DNA of 64,000 nucleotides. Source: Sphingobium trunci (GTDB lineage Bacteria; Pseudomonadota; Alphaproteobacteria; Sphingomonadales; Sphingomonadaceae). Made by a program: the position numbers and the translations under genes. Under the pieces are notes generated by a model. It had not been told where the DNA came from. It saw only the letters and a program-made list of their open reading frames with translations, and ran no database searches. Location of the stretch: contig NZ_JAKUJY010000003.1 in assembly GCF_022664535.1 (NCBI RefSeq), positions 62,001 through 126,000 of the forward strand, written 5' to 3'. This document shows, one piece after another, positions 35,134-44,919 of the stretch (position 1 is the first letter of the stretch; every line of letters begins with the position of its first letter).

Positions 35134-35144
35134 GTTGGGAGGAT

Positions 35145-38100
35145 TTACCAGTTCGCGCGCAGGCCGATCACGAAATTTCGTCCGGCATATTGGCCGTTAT
35201 AGGGGCGAGCCTCCTGCTTGTCGAAACGCGTCAGATTCACCTGCTTCAACAGATTCTGCGCCTGGATGGTGAAGATGAACCGATCATAGAATGGCAGCGG
35301 GAAAGAGACTTGCGCGTCCAGATAGTCAGTGGCGATGGTATAGAGGTCGCCGTTGACATTGTCGCATGGACAGACGCGGTTGAGATTTTCGTCCCGATGC
35401 ACATAGGAAAGGCGCAACTGAATCGCCTTGCTCTCATAATAGGCTGTAGCATTGTAAGTCCACGGCGCCAGACCGGCGAGAAGAGCGTTGGGATTGAGTG
35501 TCGGGGGCACATTGCCCTGAAGCTTCTGCTTGATGTGCGTGACGTTGATGTTGAACCCCGTTCCCTTCACGAGGAAATCGGTGGGCTGTACCCACTGAAA
35601 CTCCTGACCGGCCAGTTTGATGATGAGATCGGTATTGAGGCGTTGTGCCACCTGAATGACATAATTATTCGGTCCGCCACCAGCTGTAATGGCGGCCCGC
35701 TGGCGATCCGTCAGGGCATCGAAATTGATACCCAGTTCGCGGAAGGGGCGCTGGGTGTTCAGTATAAAGGGATAGTTGTAGATGTTTTTCCACCAGGCAT
35801 TGAAAGTCAGGACGGTGCGCGACCGTGGATACCATTCTATGCCCAGATCATAATTATCGGCATAGAAAGGTTGCAACTTGGGGTTGCCGCTGCTGAAGGT
35901 GGTGGCATCCAGATCGAGGCTGAAATTGGGTTGCAGGTCTGCTGGATTGACGCCTGTCACTGTGCGCGCGGCCGCTCCGCGCAGCACGAGATTGCGTTGC
36001 AGCATATAGGCAAAGTTGGCGCTGGGCAGCCAACTGTCATATTTGTTGGAGAAGCTGCGGATCGTAACGCCCGTGCCGCCGATCAGGATGATATCGTTCA
36101 CCCGGCCATTGGCGCGTTGAAAGGTATTGGCATAGCGCACGCCAGCGTTGAAGCGCAGTTCCCGGCCAAAAATCTCCTTGGTGCCGTCAACCATCAGATA
36201 AGCGGCATGGGTGTCTTCCAGCAGGTCGCGCCGCGCGAAGGAACTGAGATAGCTGGTCGGATCGGTCCCCGGATTGATACTTTCGCGGAAATAGTTGATG
36301 TCGACGGTATCGGCGATCTTGTCGAAGTCCGGCACCAGCCAGCCATTGTTGAATCCGGCGTCGAAGGGCGCGCCCTTGAACAGCGACATGGAGGGCAAGG
36401 GTACCATGTAATTGGAGAGCTGCGAGTCCGGAATCGCTTCCAGCAACGACTTCTCGGTCGATGTGAAGGTCGTGCCGCACTGGCCGCGCATGAAGCACCC
36501 GGCCGTCAGGCCGCCGCCATATTGGGTGATGCGACGATCGAACCGGTTTCTCATATAACCGACGGAAAACTGGATATCCTTGGCATCGCCGGCGACCAGG
36601 TCGAAACGATAGGCCTTCTGTTCCAGCTTCTGGCGCGTGATGCTGATCGAGGCGCTGTTCCACGAATAATTGTTGAACGACGCCAGGTCGATATTGCTGT
36701 CGATGGACGGGGTGAGATCGCCGGGCCGATAGGTGTAGGTCGCATATTGCCCGGTGGCGACCGGGGTCAGGTCGACCGGCGGCAAGGTCTGCTGTGGAAT
36801 GCCGGCCGGACTGAAATTCAGGGGAACGCGGCCGGGCGCCGACTGCATCGTATATTGCAAGGCTTCGTTTGTCAGGCGCCCGCTGTTCATCATCCCCGAC
36901 ATGGAGAAGCGCAGATTGGGCCCAATATCCCAATCCATGCCCGCCGAACGGTAGAAGAGGCTGGAGGGGGTGTTGCCGCCGTCCGACTGGTTCAGGAAAT
37001 AGGTGTTGGCGAAAGTACCCGATGTCAGAACTTTCTGGTCGTTCAACTGAAAATCAATCGGAATCTGGTTATTGTAGCTCCGCACGACCATCATCAACTG
37101 ATGCTGGCGGAATCTGTTCTTCACGTCGCTGAACAAGGTATCGACGTGGAAGCGCAAATCCGGATTGGGACGATATTCGAAGTTGAACGATCCCCCCAGG
37201 CGACTGCGCTTGCCCACCGTTTGTTCCGCACGCATCAGGCGCGGAACCAGCGCGTAGCTCAGGTCCTGGCAACTGAGGCCCGACGTACCCCCGGGCGCAT
37301 TGTTGAGGCACATGACGAGGGGGCTTCCTGCGGGGCCAAGGCCCAGCTCGCCCGGAACATTGGCCGGGACGGTCCTCAATGTGGCGCCGGCGCCGCCGCC
37401 ATAGCCGCCGGTGAGGAGATTGTTCGAATTGCAGCCGGTGCTGGGATTGGCGGTCGTCGGACGCGGGCAGACCTGCGAGACGTTGAGCGTCGTCCAGCCG
37501 ATCGTATCGAAGCTTTCGCTGCGGTAATTCCGTTGGGCATAGGCGAGCGCGCCCAATATCCCGAACTCGCCGATGCCCGTGTCGAACGTATCGCTGACGA
37601 TCATGGCCGCGCGCGGAGTCGTGGAACCGTTCGCGTCCTGATATTGCCCTTGCGCCTGAAGGCTGATGTTGAACCCTTTGCGGTCGAAAGCCCGCAGAGG
37701 CTGGAGGTCCACGACGCCTGCGGTGCCGCCCTCGACCATGTCCGCGGTGGGGGATTTGCTGAGCGTGAGGCGGCGGAACAGTTCGTTCGGCAGGACATCC
37801 AGCCCCGATCCGCGTCCTTCATTGCCGGAAAATGCCGAAGTGGTGGTCGCAAACCCGTTGATCGTGGTGACGGTGAAGCCGGCGCTGAGGCCGCGGACAT
37901 TGATCGTGGTTCCTTCCCCGGCGCGGTCGCGGTCGATTTGCACGCCGGGCAGGCGCTGCAGCGATTCCGCCAGATTGAGGTCGGGAAACTTGCCGACATC
38001 TTCGGCATAGATGGAATCGATGAAATTGGTCGCGCTCTTCTTGGCGTTCGCCGATTCGGCGAGCGACTGACGATAGCCGGTGACGATGATGTCGGAGGGT

Positions 38101-38384
38101 CGAACGTCTCCGATACCGGTGGACGAGCCTTCTCCCTGCCTGCCGCTCTCCGCGCCATCTTGTAGGGAGCCGCCGGTTGCCGGTGCGCTGGCAGCATCCG
38201 GAGGAAGCGAATTCTGCCTGTCGCCTGCGCTTCCCTGGGACTGGCTTGTCGAACTTGGAGTTGCGGTCTGCTTGGTGTGCGGCGCTTCCTGCGACCGCGA
38301 CGGCGCTGAGTAAAGCGTGGCGACAGCCAACCCCGCCGTCGTCAGATGTTGCGCCAGACGCAACCGGGCTACCCTGGCCTTCAT
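35145..38384 (-). CDS. Large TonB-dependent receptor of the Xanthomonas/Caulobacter type, xylan locus
   Basis: Outer-membrane receptor of 1079 residues. The start at 38384 follows AGGGAGAGG. After a signal segment ending near SAPSRSQ there is an unusual Ser/Gln/Gly-rich linker of about 60 residues, then SDIIVTGYRQSLAESANAKK, the TonB-box and plug start typical of the TIGR01782-type receptors. AEDVGKFPDLNLAESLQRLP, GVQIDRDRAGEGTTINVRGL and TADMVEGGTAGVVDL follow. The barrel ends NFVIGLRANW with a terminal aromatic residue. Receptors of this class import large glycans in sphingomonads and caulobacters. Flanking GH8, GH43, ManD and GH115 genes point to glucuronoxylan oligosaccharides. Confidence 0.9.
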   Translation of the reverse strand: MKARVARLRLAQHLTTAGLAVATLYSAPSRSQEAPHTKQTATPSSTSQSQGSAGDRQNSLPPDAASAPATGGSLQDGAESGRQGEGSSTGIGDVRPSDIIVTGYRQSLAESANAKKSATNFIDSIYAEDVGKFPDLNLAESLQRLPGVQIDRDRAGEGTTINVRGLSAGFTVTTINGFATTTSAFSGNEGRGSGLDVLPNELFRRLTLSKSPTADMVEGGTAGVVDLQPLRAFDRKGFNISLQAQGQYQDANGSTTPRAAMIVSDTFDTGIGEFGILGALAYAQRNYRSESFDTIGWTTLNVSQVCPRPTTANPSTGCNSNNLLTGGYGGGAGATLRTVPANVPGELGLGPAGSPLVMCLNNAPGGTSGLSCQDLSYALVPRLMRAEQTVGKRSRLGGSFNFEYRPNPDLRFHVDTLFSDVKNRFRQHQLMMVVRSYNNQIPIDFQLNDQKVLTSGTFANTYFLNQSDGGNTPSSLFYRSAGMDWDIGPNLRFSMSGMMNSGRLTNEALQYTMQSAPGRVPLNFSPAGIPQQTLPPVDLTPVATGQYATYTYRPGDLTPSIDSNIDLASFNNYSWNSASISITRQKLEQKAYRFDLVAGDAKDIQFSVGYMRNRFDRRITQYGGGLTAGCFMRGQCGTTFTSTEKSLLEAIPDSQLSNYMVPLPSMSLFKGAPFDAGFNNGWLVPDFDKIADTVDINYFRESINPGTDPTSYLSSFARRDLLEDTHAAYLMVDGTKEIFGRELRFNAGVRYANTFQRANGRVNDIILIGGTGVTIRSFSNKYDSWLPSANFAYMLQRNLVLRGAAARTVTGVNPADLQPNFSLDLDATTFSSGNPKLQPFYADNYDLGIEWYPRSRTVLTFNAWWKNIYNYPFILNTQRPFRELGINFDALTDRQRAAITAGGGPNNYVIQVAQRLNTDLIIKLAGQEFQWVQPTDFLVKGTGFNINVTHIKQKLQGNVPPTLNPNALLAGLAPWTYNATAYYESKAIQLRLSYVHRDENLNRVCPCDNVNGDLYTIATDYLDAQVSFPLPFYDRFIFTIQAQNLLKQVNLTRFDKQEARPYNGQYAGRNFVIGLRANW

Positions 38385-38530
38385 GATCCCTCTCCCTGTT
38401 ATCGCTCCACATCGCGAGCATATTTTTCGCCTGGTCGCACGAACCCGGCCCCACAGCCCCGATCACCGGGGTAATGGTGTAGTTAGCGTTACCAATTTTT
38501 CGCGAACGTTGACGTCTTGCGCGTCACGAG

Positions 38531-38558
38531 TCTGACCAATGACTAAATATTGGTCAGA
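38531..38558. promoter_or_regulatory. Perfect palindrome TCTGACCAAT-N8-ATTGGTCAGA, candidate FadR/GntR operator
   Basis: Ten-base arms are exact complements around an 8-base AT-rich spacer. It lies between the receptor start (38384) and the end of the regulator gene (38603), placing it in the receptor promoter region. The TTGGTCAG core recurs in the gap between the regulator and manD. GntR/FadR proteins bind such dyads, so the adjacent regulator is the natural candidate. Confidence 0.7.
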
Positions 38559-38602
38559 TAGATTTCAACAAGAAAATTCACGGGGATAATGGAAAGGTCC
38601 GT

Positions 38603-39352
38603 TCAGGCCTGTGTGCTGAACTTTCTCCGTTGCGCGGCGACGCGCTGCTTGGCCAGTTCGACCTCATGAACTTCGGTTGCCAGCAAAATCGAATCCAGCA
38701 CGCGGGTCAGGTGCTGGCGCATGGCATTTCGGGCGGCGGACGCATCCCTTCTGGCAAGGGCGGCATGGATCCGGGCGTGCTCCTCGATCCGGGGGATCAC
38801 GCCGGCGGCATGGGCCTTGCTGGCCATCAGCCTGTATTCGGGAGAATGTTCGCGTGCCGTCCAGAGCGCCTCGACCGCATTGACGAGCGCACTGTTCTGG
38901 GTTGCTTCAGCGATCAGCAGATGAAATTCCCGGTCGGCCGCTTCGGATCGCGAGATATTGCCCGTTGCGCCTAACTCTATGTCATCAAGAAGCTTTGCGA
39001 GCGAACCGAGCTGCTCTTCGGTAATGCGGCTGGCGGCCAGTGCGCATACCTCGCCTTCGATCAGCCTGCGGGCTTCCAGAATCTCGAAAGGCCCCATTCC
39101 CGCCTCTCCGGTTTCGGCCGGGGTAGAGGAGGAGAGGATATACACGCCCGCCCCCACCCGCACTTCGACCAGTCCTTCGGTTTCAAGCGCAAACAGCGCC
39201 TCGCGGACGGTGGGCCGCGAAACGCCATATTCGGCCGCCAGCAGGCGCTCTGCCGGCAGGCGCTGTCCGATGGAGAATTCTCCGCTGCAAATCCTCTCCC
39301 GCAGGGCGGCTGCAATGCGGGCGTACAGGCGACTGGTGCCGGATGAAGACAT
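38603..39352 (-). CDS. FadR-subfamily GntR regulator of the glucuronoxylan locus
   Basis: Transcription regulator of 249 residues. The N-terminal winged helix-turn-helix includes LYARIAAALRERICSGEFSIG, QRLPAERLLAAEYGVSRPTV and REALFALETEGLVEVRVGAG. From about residue 88 an FCD effector domain follows (FEILEARRLIEGEVCALAASR, DREFHLLIAEATQNSALVNA and EEHARIHAALARRD with the metal-binding histidines). The subfamily includes UxuR/ExuR-type sensors of hexuronate catabolism, which fits the divergent mannonate dehydratase and the alpha-glucuronidase. Repression relieved by a uronate-derived metabolite is likely but inferred. Confidence 0.9.
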   Translation of the reverse strand: MSSSGTSRLYARIAAALRERICSGEFSIGQRLPAERLLAAEYGVSRPTVREALFALETEGLVEVRVGAGVYILSSSTPAETGEAGMGPFEILEARRLIEGEVCALAASRITEEQLGSLAKLLDDIELGATGNISRSEAADREFHLLIAEATQNSALVNAVEALWTAREHSPEYRLMASKAHAAGVIPRIEEHARIHAALARRDASAARNAMRQHLTRVLDSILLATEVHEVELAKQRVAAQRRKFSTQA

Positions 39353-39407
39353 GCTTGCCGCTTAACCCGAGCCGCGTCGGTGTCAACGGTCGGGCTATTT
39401 TTATTGA

Positions 39408-39439
39408 ATTGGTCAGGCAAATATGCCACCTGTGGTCAG
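39408..39439. promoter_or_regulatory. Repeated TGGTCAG sites in the GntR/manD divergent promoter
   Basis: ATTGGTCAG at 39408-39416 and TGGTCAG at 39433-39439 are direct repeats 23 bases apart, with a small palindrome GGCA-AATA-TGCC (39416-39427) between them. They lie 27 bases before the manD start. The shared core with the palindrome at 38531 suggests that one regulator controls receptor and catabolic genes. Confidence 0.55.
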
Positions 39440-39465
39440 TCATATCGGAAGAGGATTGGTGATAG

Positions 39466-40758
39466 ATGTCGGCGAATAAAGGTTGGCCATCGGAGAATGA
39501 TCGGGATCAGAGCGGTCCAGCCCCAGCGTCGCCACACGGAATGCGAAGCGCCAGGATCATGGATGCGAAGGTGATCGTGACCTGTCCCGGGCGCAATTTC
39601 GTGACGCTGAAGATCGTCACGGAGGAGGGGGTATACGGCCTTGGCGATGCGACGCTGAACGGCCGGGAGCTGTCCGTGGTGAGCTATCTTCAGGATCATG
39701 TCATCCCCTGCCTGATCGGGAGGGACGCGCACCGGATCGAGGATATCTGGCAATATCTCTACAAGGGCGCCTATTGGCGGCGGGGTCCCGTCACCATGAC
39801 CGCCATTGCCGCGGTCGACATGGCGCTGTGGGACATCAAGGGCAAGATTGCGGGCCTGCCCGTCTATCAGCTGCTCGGCGGGGCCAGCCGGGAGGGGGTG
39901 ATGGTCTATGGCCATGCCAACGGCAAGACGATCGAGGATACGATCGAGGCCGCGCTCGACTATCAGCGTCAGGGCTACAAGGCGATCCGCATCCAGTGCG
40001 GCGTGCCGGGCATGGCGTCCACCTATGGGGTCAGCAAGGACAAATATTTCTATGAGCCTGCCGACGCCGACCTGCCGACCGAGAATGTCTGGAATACGTC
40101 CCGCTACCTTCGCGTGGTGCCCGAACTCTTCAAGGCGGCCCGCGAGGCGCTGGGCTGGGACGTGCACTTGCTGCACGACATCCACCATCGGCTGACCCCG
40201 ATCGAGGCGGGGCGGCTGGGCAGGGACCTGGAACCCTATCGCCCCTTCTGGCTGGAGGATGCGACGCCTGCGGAAAATCAGGAAGCCTTCCGGCTGATCC
40301 GCCAGCACACCACCGCGCCGCTGGCGGTGGGCGAGATCTTCAATTCGATCTGGGATGCCAAGGACCTGATCCAGAACCAGCTGATCGACTATATCCGCGC
40401 GACGGTGGTGCATGCGGGCGGCATCACCCATCTGCGCCGCATCGCTGCCCTGGCCGATCTCTACCAGGTCCGCACCGGCTGTCATGGCGCGACCGACTTG
40501 TCGCCCGTCTGCATGGCCGCCGCGCTGCATTTCGACCTGTCGGTGCCCAATTTCGGCATCCAGGAATATATGCGCCATACCGCGGAGACCGATGCGGTCT
40601 TCCCCCATGCCTACAGCTTCGCCGATGGCATGATGCATCCGGGCGACAAGCCGGGCCTGGGCGTCGATATCGACGAGCAACTCGCCGCCCAATATGAGTA
40701 TCAGCGCGCTTTCCTGCCTATCAACCGGCTCGAAGACGGCACCATGTGGAACTGGTGA
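39466..40758 (+). CDS. manD: D-mannonate dehydratase, enolase superfamily
   Basis: Magnesium-dependent dehydratase converting D-mannonate to 2-keto-3-deoxygluconate in glucuronate breakdown. Key segments are [49 protein letters not shown], the metal Asp and catalytic His in [12 protein letters not shown], the metal Glu in [12 protein letters not shown] and [12 protein letters not shown], then [11 protein letters not shown] and a C-terminal EDGTMWNW identical to what I recall of Novosphingobium ManD. Start 39466 has AAGAGGA upstream and gives 430 residues, about 25 more than usual; ATG at 39541 would give a normal-length N-terminus. It overlaps the GH115 start. Confidence 0.92.
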   Translation: MSANKGWPSENDRDQSGPAPASPHGMRSARIMDAKVIVTCPGRNFVTLKIVTEEGVYGLGDATLNGRELSVVSYLQDHVIPCLIGRDAHRIEDIWQYLYKGAYWRRGPVTMTAIAAVDMALWDIKGKIAGLPVYQLLGGASREGVMVYGHANGKTIEDTIEAALDYQRQGYKAIRIQCGVPGMASTYGVSKDKYFYEPADADLPTENVWNTSRYLRVVPELFKAAREALGWDVHLLHDIHHRLTPIEAGRLGRDLEPYRPFWLEDATPAENQEAFRLIRQHTTAPLAVGEIFNSIWDAKDLIQNQLIDYIRATVVHAGGITHLRRIAALADLYQVRTGCHGATDLSPVCMAAALHFDLSVPNFGIQEYMRHTAETDAVFPHAYSFADGMMHPGDKPGLGVDIDEQLAAQYEYQRAFLPINRLEDGTMWNW

Positions 40759-43376
40759 GCACGGTGCCGGTCGGTTGGCGCCCCATGGGAGCTGGGGCAT
40801 CGTGGCTGGCAGGCGGGTTGCTTGCCCTTTCCGTTCCGAGCGTGGCCCATGCCTGTTCCGCGCCGGTCAGCATTTGCGACAGGGCGACGGCGGGCGGCAT
40901 CCCCTTGATCGCCAAGGGGCGTCCGATATCCGTCGTCGTGGATGCCGGGGCCGATCCGGCGGTGCTGGCGGCCGCGCAGGGCTTTGCCGGGGACATCGGC
41001 CGCGTCGCGGGGAGCGCCGCCGCGGTGCTGGACCGGCCGTCGACAGCGGCGGATGCGGTCGTGCTGATCGGGGAGCTGGGCCGCAGCCCGATGATCGACC
41101 AGCTGGTCGCCGCCGGCCGGATTTCGTCTTCGGACCTTGCCGGGCGATGGGAAGCCTATCGCCAGATCATTGTGGACCGGCCTTATCCCGGCATCGCAAG
41201 GGCGCTGGTCATCATGGGCGCGGATCGGCGGGGCACCGCCTTTGGCGCCTACGACCTGTCGGAAAAGATCGGGGTGTCGCCCTGGAACTGGTGGGCGGAT
41301 GTCCCGGTGCGCCGTCGGTCCGACCTCTTCGTGACGGCGGGCACCCGTACCGATGCCCCCAGGGTCAGATACAGAGGCATCTTCATCAATGATGAGGAGC
41401 CTTCCTTCGGCACCTGGGCGCGCACGAAATTCGGCGGCGTGAATGCGAAACTCTACGCCCATGTCTTCGACCTGATTCTGAGGCTGAAGGGCAATTATCT
41501 CTGGCCCGCCATGTGGGGCAAAGCGATCGGCGCGGACGATCCTGAAACGATGAGGCTGGCCGACGCCAGAGGCATCGTCCTGGGCACCTCCCATCACGAG
41601 CCGATGACGCGGGCGCAATCCGAATGGCATCGCGACAGGGAAAGGGGCGTCACGGGCGGGGCGTGGGATTATACGACCAACGCGGACAATCTGCGCAGAT
41701 TCTGGCGCGGCGGCATCGAACGGATGATATCGGACGGCAGCCGTGCCCGGCCGATGGAGCAGCTCGTCACGATCGGCATGCGCGGCGACGGCGACGAGCC
41801 GATGGGCGAAGGCACGGCCATCGGCCTGCTGGAGCGCATCGTCACCGATCAGCGCCGCATCATCGCCGAGGTCACGAAGCGGCCGGCCGCCGATACGCCG
41901 CAGGTCTGGGCGCTCTACAAGGAGGTGCAGGATTATTACGACAAGGGGCTGAAGGTTCCGGACGACGTCACGCTGCTCTTCGCCGACGACAATTGGGGAC
42001 AGGTGCGCCGTCTTCCCACCAGCGATCTCCATCGCTCCGGCGGCTACGGCGTCTATTATCATTTCGACTATGTCGGCGGCCCGCGCAGCTATAAATGGAT
42101 CAATACCAACCAGATCGAAAAAACCTGGCAGCAGATGGACCTGTCCTATCGGCGGGGGGCGAAGGCGCTGTGGGTGGTCAATGTCGGCGATCTGAAGCCG
42201 ATGGAATTTCCGATCGACTTCTTCCTGAAGATGGCCTGGAACCCCGAGGCCATGACGCCCGAGGCGCTGGCCACATTCCCGCGCGAGTGGGCGAGGGCGA
42301 TATTCGGAGACGGGCTGGCCCCGGCGATCGGCGATCTTGTCAGCGACTATTCCCGCCTTGCCGCGCGCCGCAAGCCGGAATTGGTCGATGCCGGAAGCTT
42401 CGCGCTGGGAGCGGTTTCGCCCCGGTCCCTGGACGGTGGCGAATTCGCGGCCATGGTCGATGAATGGGATGATCTGGCGCGGCGGACGGCCGCGATCGGG
42501 CGCCGATTATCTCCGGACCAGAAGGATGCCTGGTTCCAGCTTGTCGAATATCCGGTCGCTGCCATGACCAATCTCTACCATCTCCATTATGCGGTGGCGT
42601 GGAACCGGCGACTGGCCGCCGCCCAGGATAGACGCGCCAACGCGTTTGCCGACGAGGCGGAGGCGGCCTTCCGCAAGGATCGCGCCCTCGCTGATGCCTA
42701 TCATGCGCTCAATGGCGGCAAATGGGACGGCATGATGCTTCAGACCAAGTTCGGCTACACGTCATGGAACGATCCCAAGACGGAAGTGATGCCTGCTTTG
42801 GTCCGCATCGGGACCGTCGGGACGAAGAGTCCTGCGATCCATTTCGCCAAAGTGGGTCGAGCGCCGGGGATTGTGTCTGGCGTGGAGGCATCCGAATTCC
42901 TCCAGAAGGCCGGTGGTGGTGGTCTGGAATGGCAATTCATCCCGCGCCTTGGCCGAACGGCGGGCGCCGTCGTCGCATTGCCGCAGGGGCGTCCCGCTAC
43001 CAGCCCGGCGGACGGTGTTCGCATCGACTATCGGATGAGGCTGGCCAGCGCAGGGGAGGCGACGCTGCGCCTTTACATGATCCCGGCGCTCGACACCGAT
43101 GGCGGCGGCGGACTGCGGATCGGCGTGTCGGTCGATGGCGGGCCGGTCAAGGTCGCGACCATGAATCTGAAGGTCGATGGCCCTGACTGGTCGCGGGCGG
43201 TCCGGGACAATGGCTTTCCCCTTGATGTCGCGGTGGGGAAATTGGCGGCGGGCCATCACAAGGTGAGCCTGTGGCGCATCGATGACAATATGGCGGTGCA
43301 GAAACTCGCATTGTTCAGTGGACCGCCGCCCTTGGACTATCTGGGGCCGGCAACGGGCGCATCATCAGGCCGTTGA
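40755..43376 (+). CDS. Glycoside hydrolase family 115 xylan alpha-1,2-glucuronidase
   Basis: Exported enzyme of about 873 residues that removes (methyl)glucuronic acid from xylan. GTG at 40755 was chosen because it forms a GTGA overlap with the manD stop and leads into a signal peptide ([19 protein letters not shown]); GTG at 40746 is an alternative. GH115 features are [20 protein letters not shown], the catalytic-domain segments [20 protein letters not shown] and [38 protein letters not shown] and [15 protein letters not shown]-terminal beta-sandwich from about residue 690 ([10 protein letters not shown] to LWRIDDN) resembles the GH115 C-terminal domain. It supplies glucuronate to the ManD branch. 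Confidence 0.92.
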   Translation: MSTVPVGWRPMGAGASWLAGGLLALSVPSVAHACSAPVSICDRATAGGIPLIAKGRPISVVVDAGADPAVLAAAQGFAGDIGRVAGSAAAVLDRPSTAADAVVLIGELGRSPMIDQLVAAGRISSSDLAGRWEAYRQIIVDRPYPGIARALVIMGADRRGTAFGAYDLSEKIGVSPWNWWADVPVRRRSDLFVTAGTRTDAPRVRYRGIFINDEEPSFGTWARTKFGGVNAKLYAHVFDLILRLKGNYLWPAMWGKAIGADDPETMRLADARGIVLGTSHHEPMTRAQSEWHRDRERGVTGGAWDYTTNADNLRRFWRGGIERMISDGSRARPMEQLVTIGMRGDGDEPMGEGTAIGLLERIVTDQRRIIAEVTKRPAADTPQVWALYKEVQDYYDKGLKVPDDVTLLFADDNWGQVRRLPTSDLHRSGGYGVYYHFDYVGGPRSYKWINTNQIEKTWQQMDLSYRRGAKALWVVNVGDLKPMEFPIDFFLKMAWNPEAMTPEALATFPREWARAIFGDGLAPAIGDLVSDYSRLAARRKPELVDAGSFALGAVSPRSLDGGEFAAMVDEWDDLARRTAAIGRRLSPDQKDAWFQLVEYPVAAMTNLYHLHYAVAWNRRLAAAQDRRANAFADEAEAAFRKDRALADAYHALNGGKWDGMMLQTKFGYTSWNDPKTEVMPALVRIGTVGTKSPAIHFAKVGRAPGIVSGVEASEFLQKAGGGGLEWQFIPRLGRTAGAVVALPQGRPATSPADGVRIDYRMRLASAGEATLRLYMIPALDTDGGGGLRIGVSVDGGPVKVATMNLKVDGPDWSRAVRDNGFPLDVAVGKLAAGHHKVSLWRIDDNMAVQKLALFSGPPPLDYLGPATGASSGR

Positions 43377-43995
43377 CAGGGGAAGTGCGGGCTGAAGGCG
43401 CTCGGAATGGGGGCGTCTTCAACGTGCGCGTTAGCCCGCCGGTCGGCGTCATATCCACGTCTCCAGCCTGACCGTCTTTGGGCGGCCATAGTGTATATTG
43501 GTGCCGGGGTTGCGCGCAGCTTTGATCCGGAGGGGGACGCCCTGACGGTCGATGTCGGGTTCGCGTGGCCTGAAGACGGAAGCAAATGAATGTTTTGGAA
43601 GGATAAAAATTCTTCCGATGAATTTCTCCCAATAGATTCAATGCTCATCCCTTTGCAACAAATGGCCGCCCCTCAAGGCAATAGCTCTCAAATCTGTTGC
43701 TCGCCGCTTCCAGTCATGGATGTGCGGTTCGCGGCGGGATAAGCCTCGGTTCGTCGCGCGAACTACTCCAATGGCCTGCCCAAGTATCGCTGACCCCCTT
43801 CTGTTCATGCGTGAGAAAGGTTAATCTGAACAGGCAGGAATGAACCATGGCGCCCTTTCGCGGCGCCGTGGCGCACGTTTTATGAAGGTTAATGGAGGGG
43901 GTTCTGACAGCCGAAAACGCCAATCACGCGGACGGCAGTCGGACGGAAGCTGCGGTCATGCAGGCCCGACGGTCGAATTTTGAAGGAGTAGCGTG
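43377..43995. promoter_or_regulatory. 619-base gap with a structured leader upstream of the OmpA-like gene
   Basis: No frame here looks like a gene. Just after GH115, GCGGGCT (43388-43394) and AGCCCGC (43433-43439) could pair over a long loop. Nearer the OmpA-like gene, two copies of AAGGTTAAT (43817-43825 and 43885-43893) flank a hairpin GGCGCC-N7-GGCGCC at 43849-43867. A GAAGGAG ribosome-binding site closes the gap. The arrangement suggests a regulated promoter or a structured 5-prime leader, or a small RNA. Confidence 0.45.
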
Positions 43996-44874
43996 ATGCG
44001 TATCATTTCCACAAAGCCCAAATATCTCCTGATGCTTGCCCTGCTTTCCGGTGCGGCATCGACGAGCCTGTCCGCTCAGGCGCAACAGGCGCAGGAACCA
44101 CCCGCCGCCGACGTTTCGGCGAGCGTCGCCATGCCTGCGGCGGAGACGACCGCGGGGCCGGAGATCAAGGGCATCATTTCCGCGCGCAGCGGCGACAAGA
44201 TGCAGGTGACGGCCGCCGACGGCACCAAATCCGTCATCGTCATCAACGACGCCACCAAGATCAGCGCCAGCAAGGGCTTTTTCGGTCTCAACCGCAGCAG
44301 GCTCGCCGCGACCTCGCTGCTGAACGGCCTGCCGGTGACGGTCAAGACGTTGCAGTCGGGTGAAGGACTGGTCGCGAGCCAGATCAATCTTCAGAACAAG
44401 GATCTCAAGACCGCCTCGATGATCCGCAACGGCACCGAGCAGGGCTTTGCCGAACAGACGGCGGCAACCGAGGCGCTGCGTGGGCGCATGGGCGAGATCG
44501 ACCAATATAATGTCAAGAGCACGACGAACGTCAATTTCGACACGGGCAAGGCAGTGCTGTCGCCCCAAGCGAAGAATGATCTCTGTGCCGCGGCAACCGC
44601 TGCCCAGGGCATGAGCAATGCCCTGCTGCTGGTCGTCGGCTACACCGATTCCACCGGCGACGAAGAATATAATCAGGTGCTCAGCGAAAAGCGCGCCGGT
44701 CGCGTCGTCAATTATCTTCAGCAGGCCTGCGGCTGGAAGCCCTATCGCATGCTGACGCCCACCGGCATGGCCGAAGCGGACCCCCTGGCGAGCAACGATA
44801 CGCCCGAGGGCAAGGCGCAGAACCGCCGCGTCGCGGTGAATATCCTGGTCAGCAAGGCCGTCGACGGGCTGTGA
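43996..44874 (+). CDS. OmpA-family outer-membrane/peptidoglycan-binding protein
   Basis: A 292-residue exported protein. Signal peptide residues 1 to about 30 end at SLSAQAQQ. A beta-rich segment (about 55-130, EIKGIISARSGDKMQVTAAD to VIVINDATKI) resembles the DUF5666-like fold. The C-terminal OmpA domain begins with YNVKSTTNVNFDTGKAVLSP and contains VVGYTDSTGDEEYNQVLSEK, RAGRVVNYL and KAQNRRVAVNI, whose Asp and Arg bind diaminopimelate of peptidoglycan. ATG at 43996 has GAAGGAG nine bases before it; an adjacent GTG is less likely. It is monocistronic, ending in a strong stem-loop. Confidence 0.9.
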   Translation: MRIISTKPKYLLMLALLSGAASTSLSAQAQQAQEPPAADVSASVAMPAAETTAGPEIKGIISARSGDKMQVTAADGTKSVIVINDATKISASKGFFGLNRSRLAATSLLNGLPVTVKTLQSGEGLVASQINLQNKDLKTASMIRNGTEQGFAEQTAATEALRGRMGEIDQYNVKSTTNVNFDTGKAVLSPQAKNDLCAAATAAQGMSNALLLVVGYTDSTGDEEYNQVLSEKRAGRVVNYLQQACGWKPYRMLTPTGMAEADPLASNDTPEGKAQNRRVAVNILVSKAVDGL

Positions 44875-44881
44875 GCTGCGC

Positions 44882-44902
44882 GGGGCGGGCCATGCCCGCC
44901 CC
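44882..44902 (+). terminator. Hairpin between convergent ompA-like and dctD genes
   Basis: GGGGCGGGC pairs perfectly with GCCCGCCCC over a CAT loop, starting eight bases after the ompA-like stop and 18 bases from the dctD stop. The following bases are CGACTTTCC, so the U-run is weak. It may serve both transcripts. Confidence 0.75.
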
Positions 44903-44919
44903 CGACTTTCCACATCCCA

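Noticed and set aside
35103..38165. Open plus-strand frame of over 1000 codons
   Set aside because: It lies exactly antisense to the xylan TonB receptor. The receptor strand has signal peptide, plug and terminal aromatic residue, whereas this frame has no recognisable motif and a composition typical of reverse-complemented GC-rich coding DNA.
43377..43700. Short frames after GH115 on both strands
   Set aside because: They overlap each other in several frames, lack ribosome-binding sites and show no protein-like composition.
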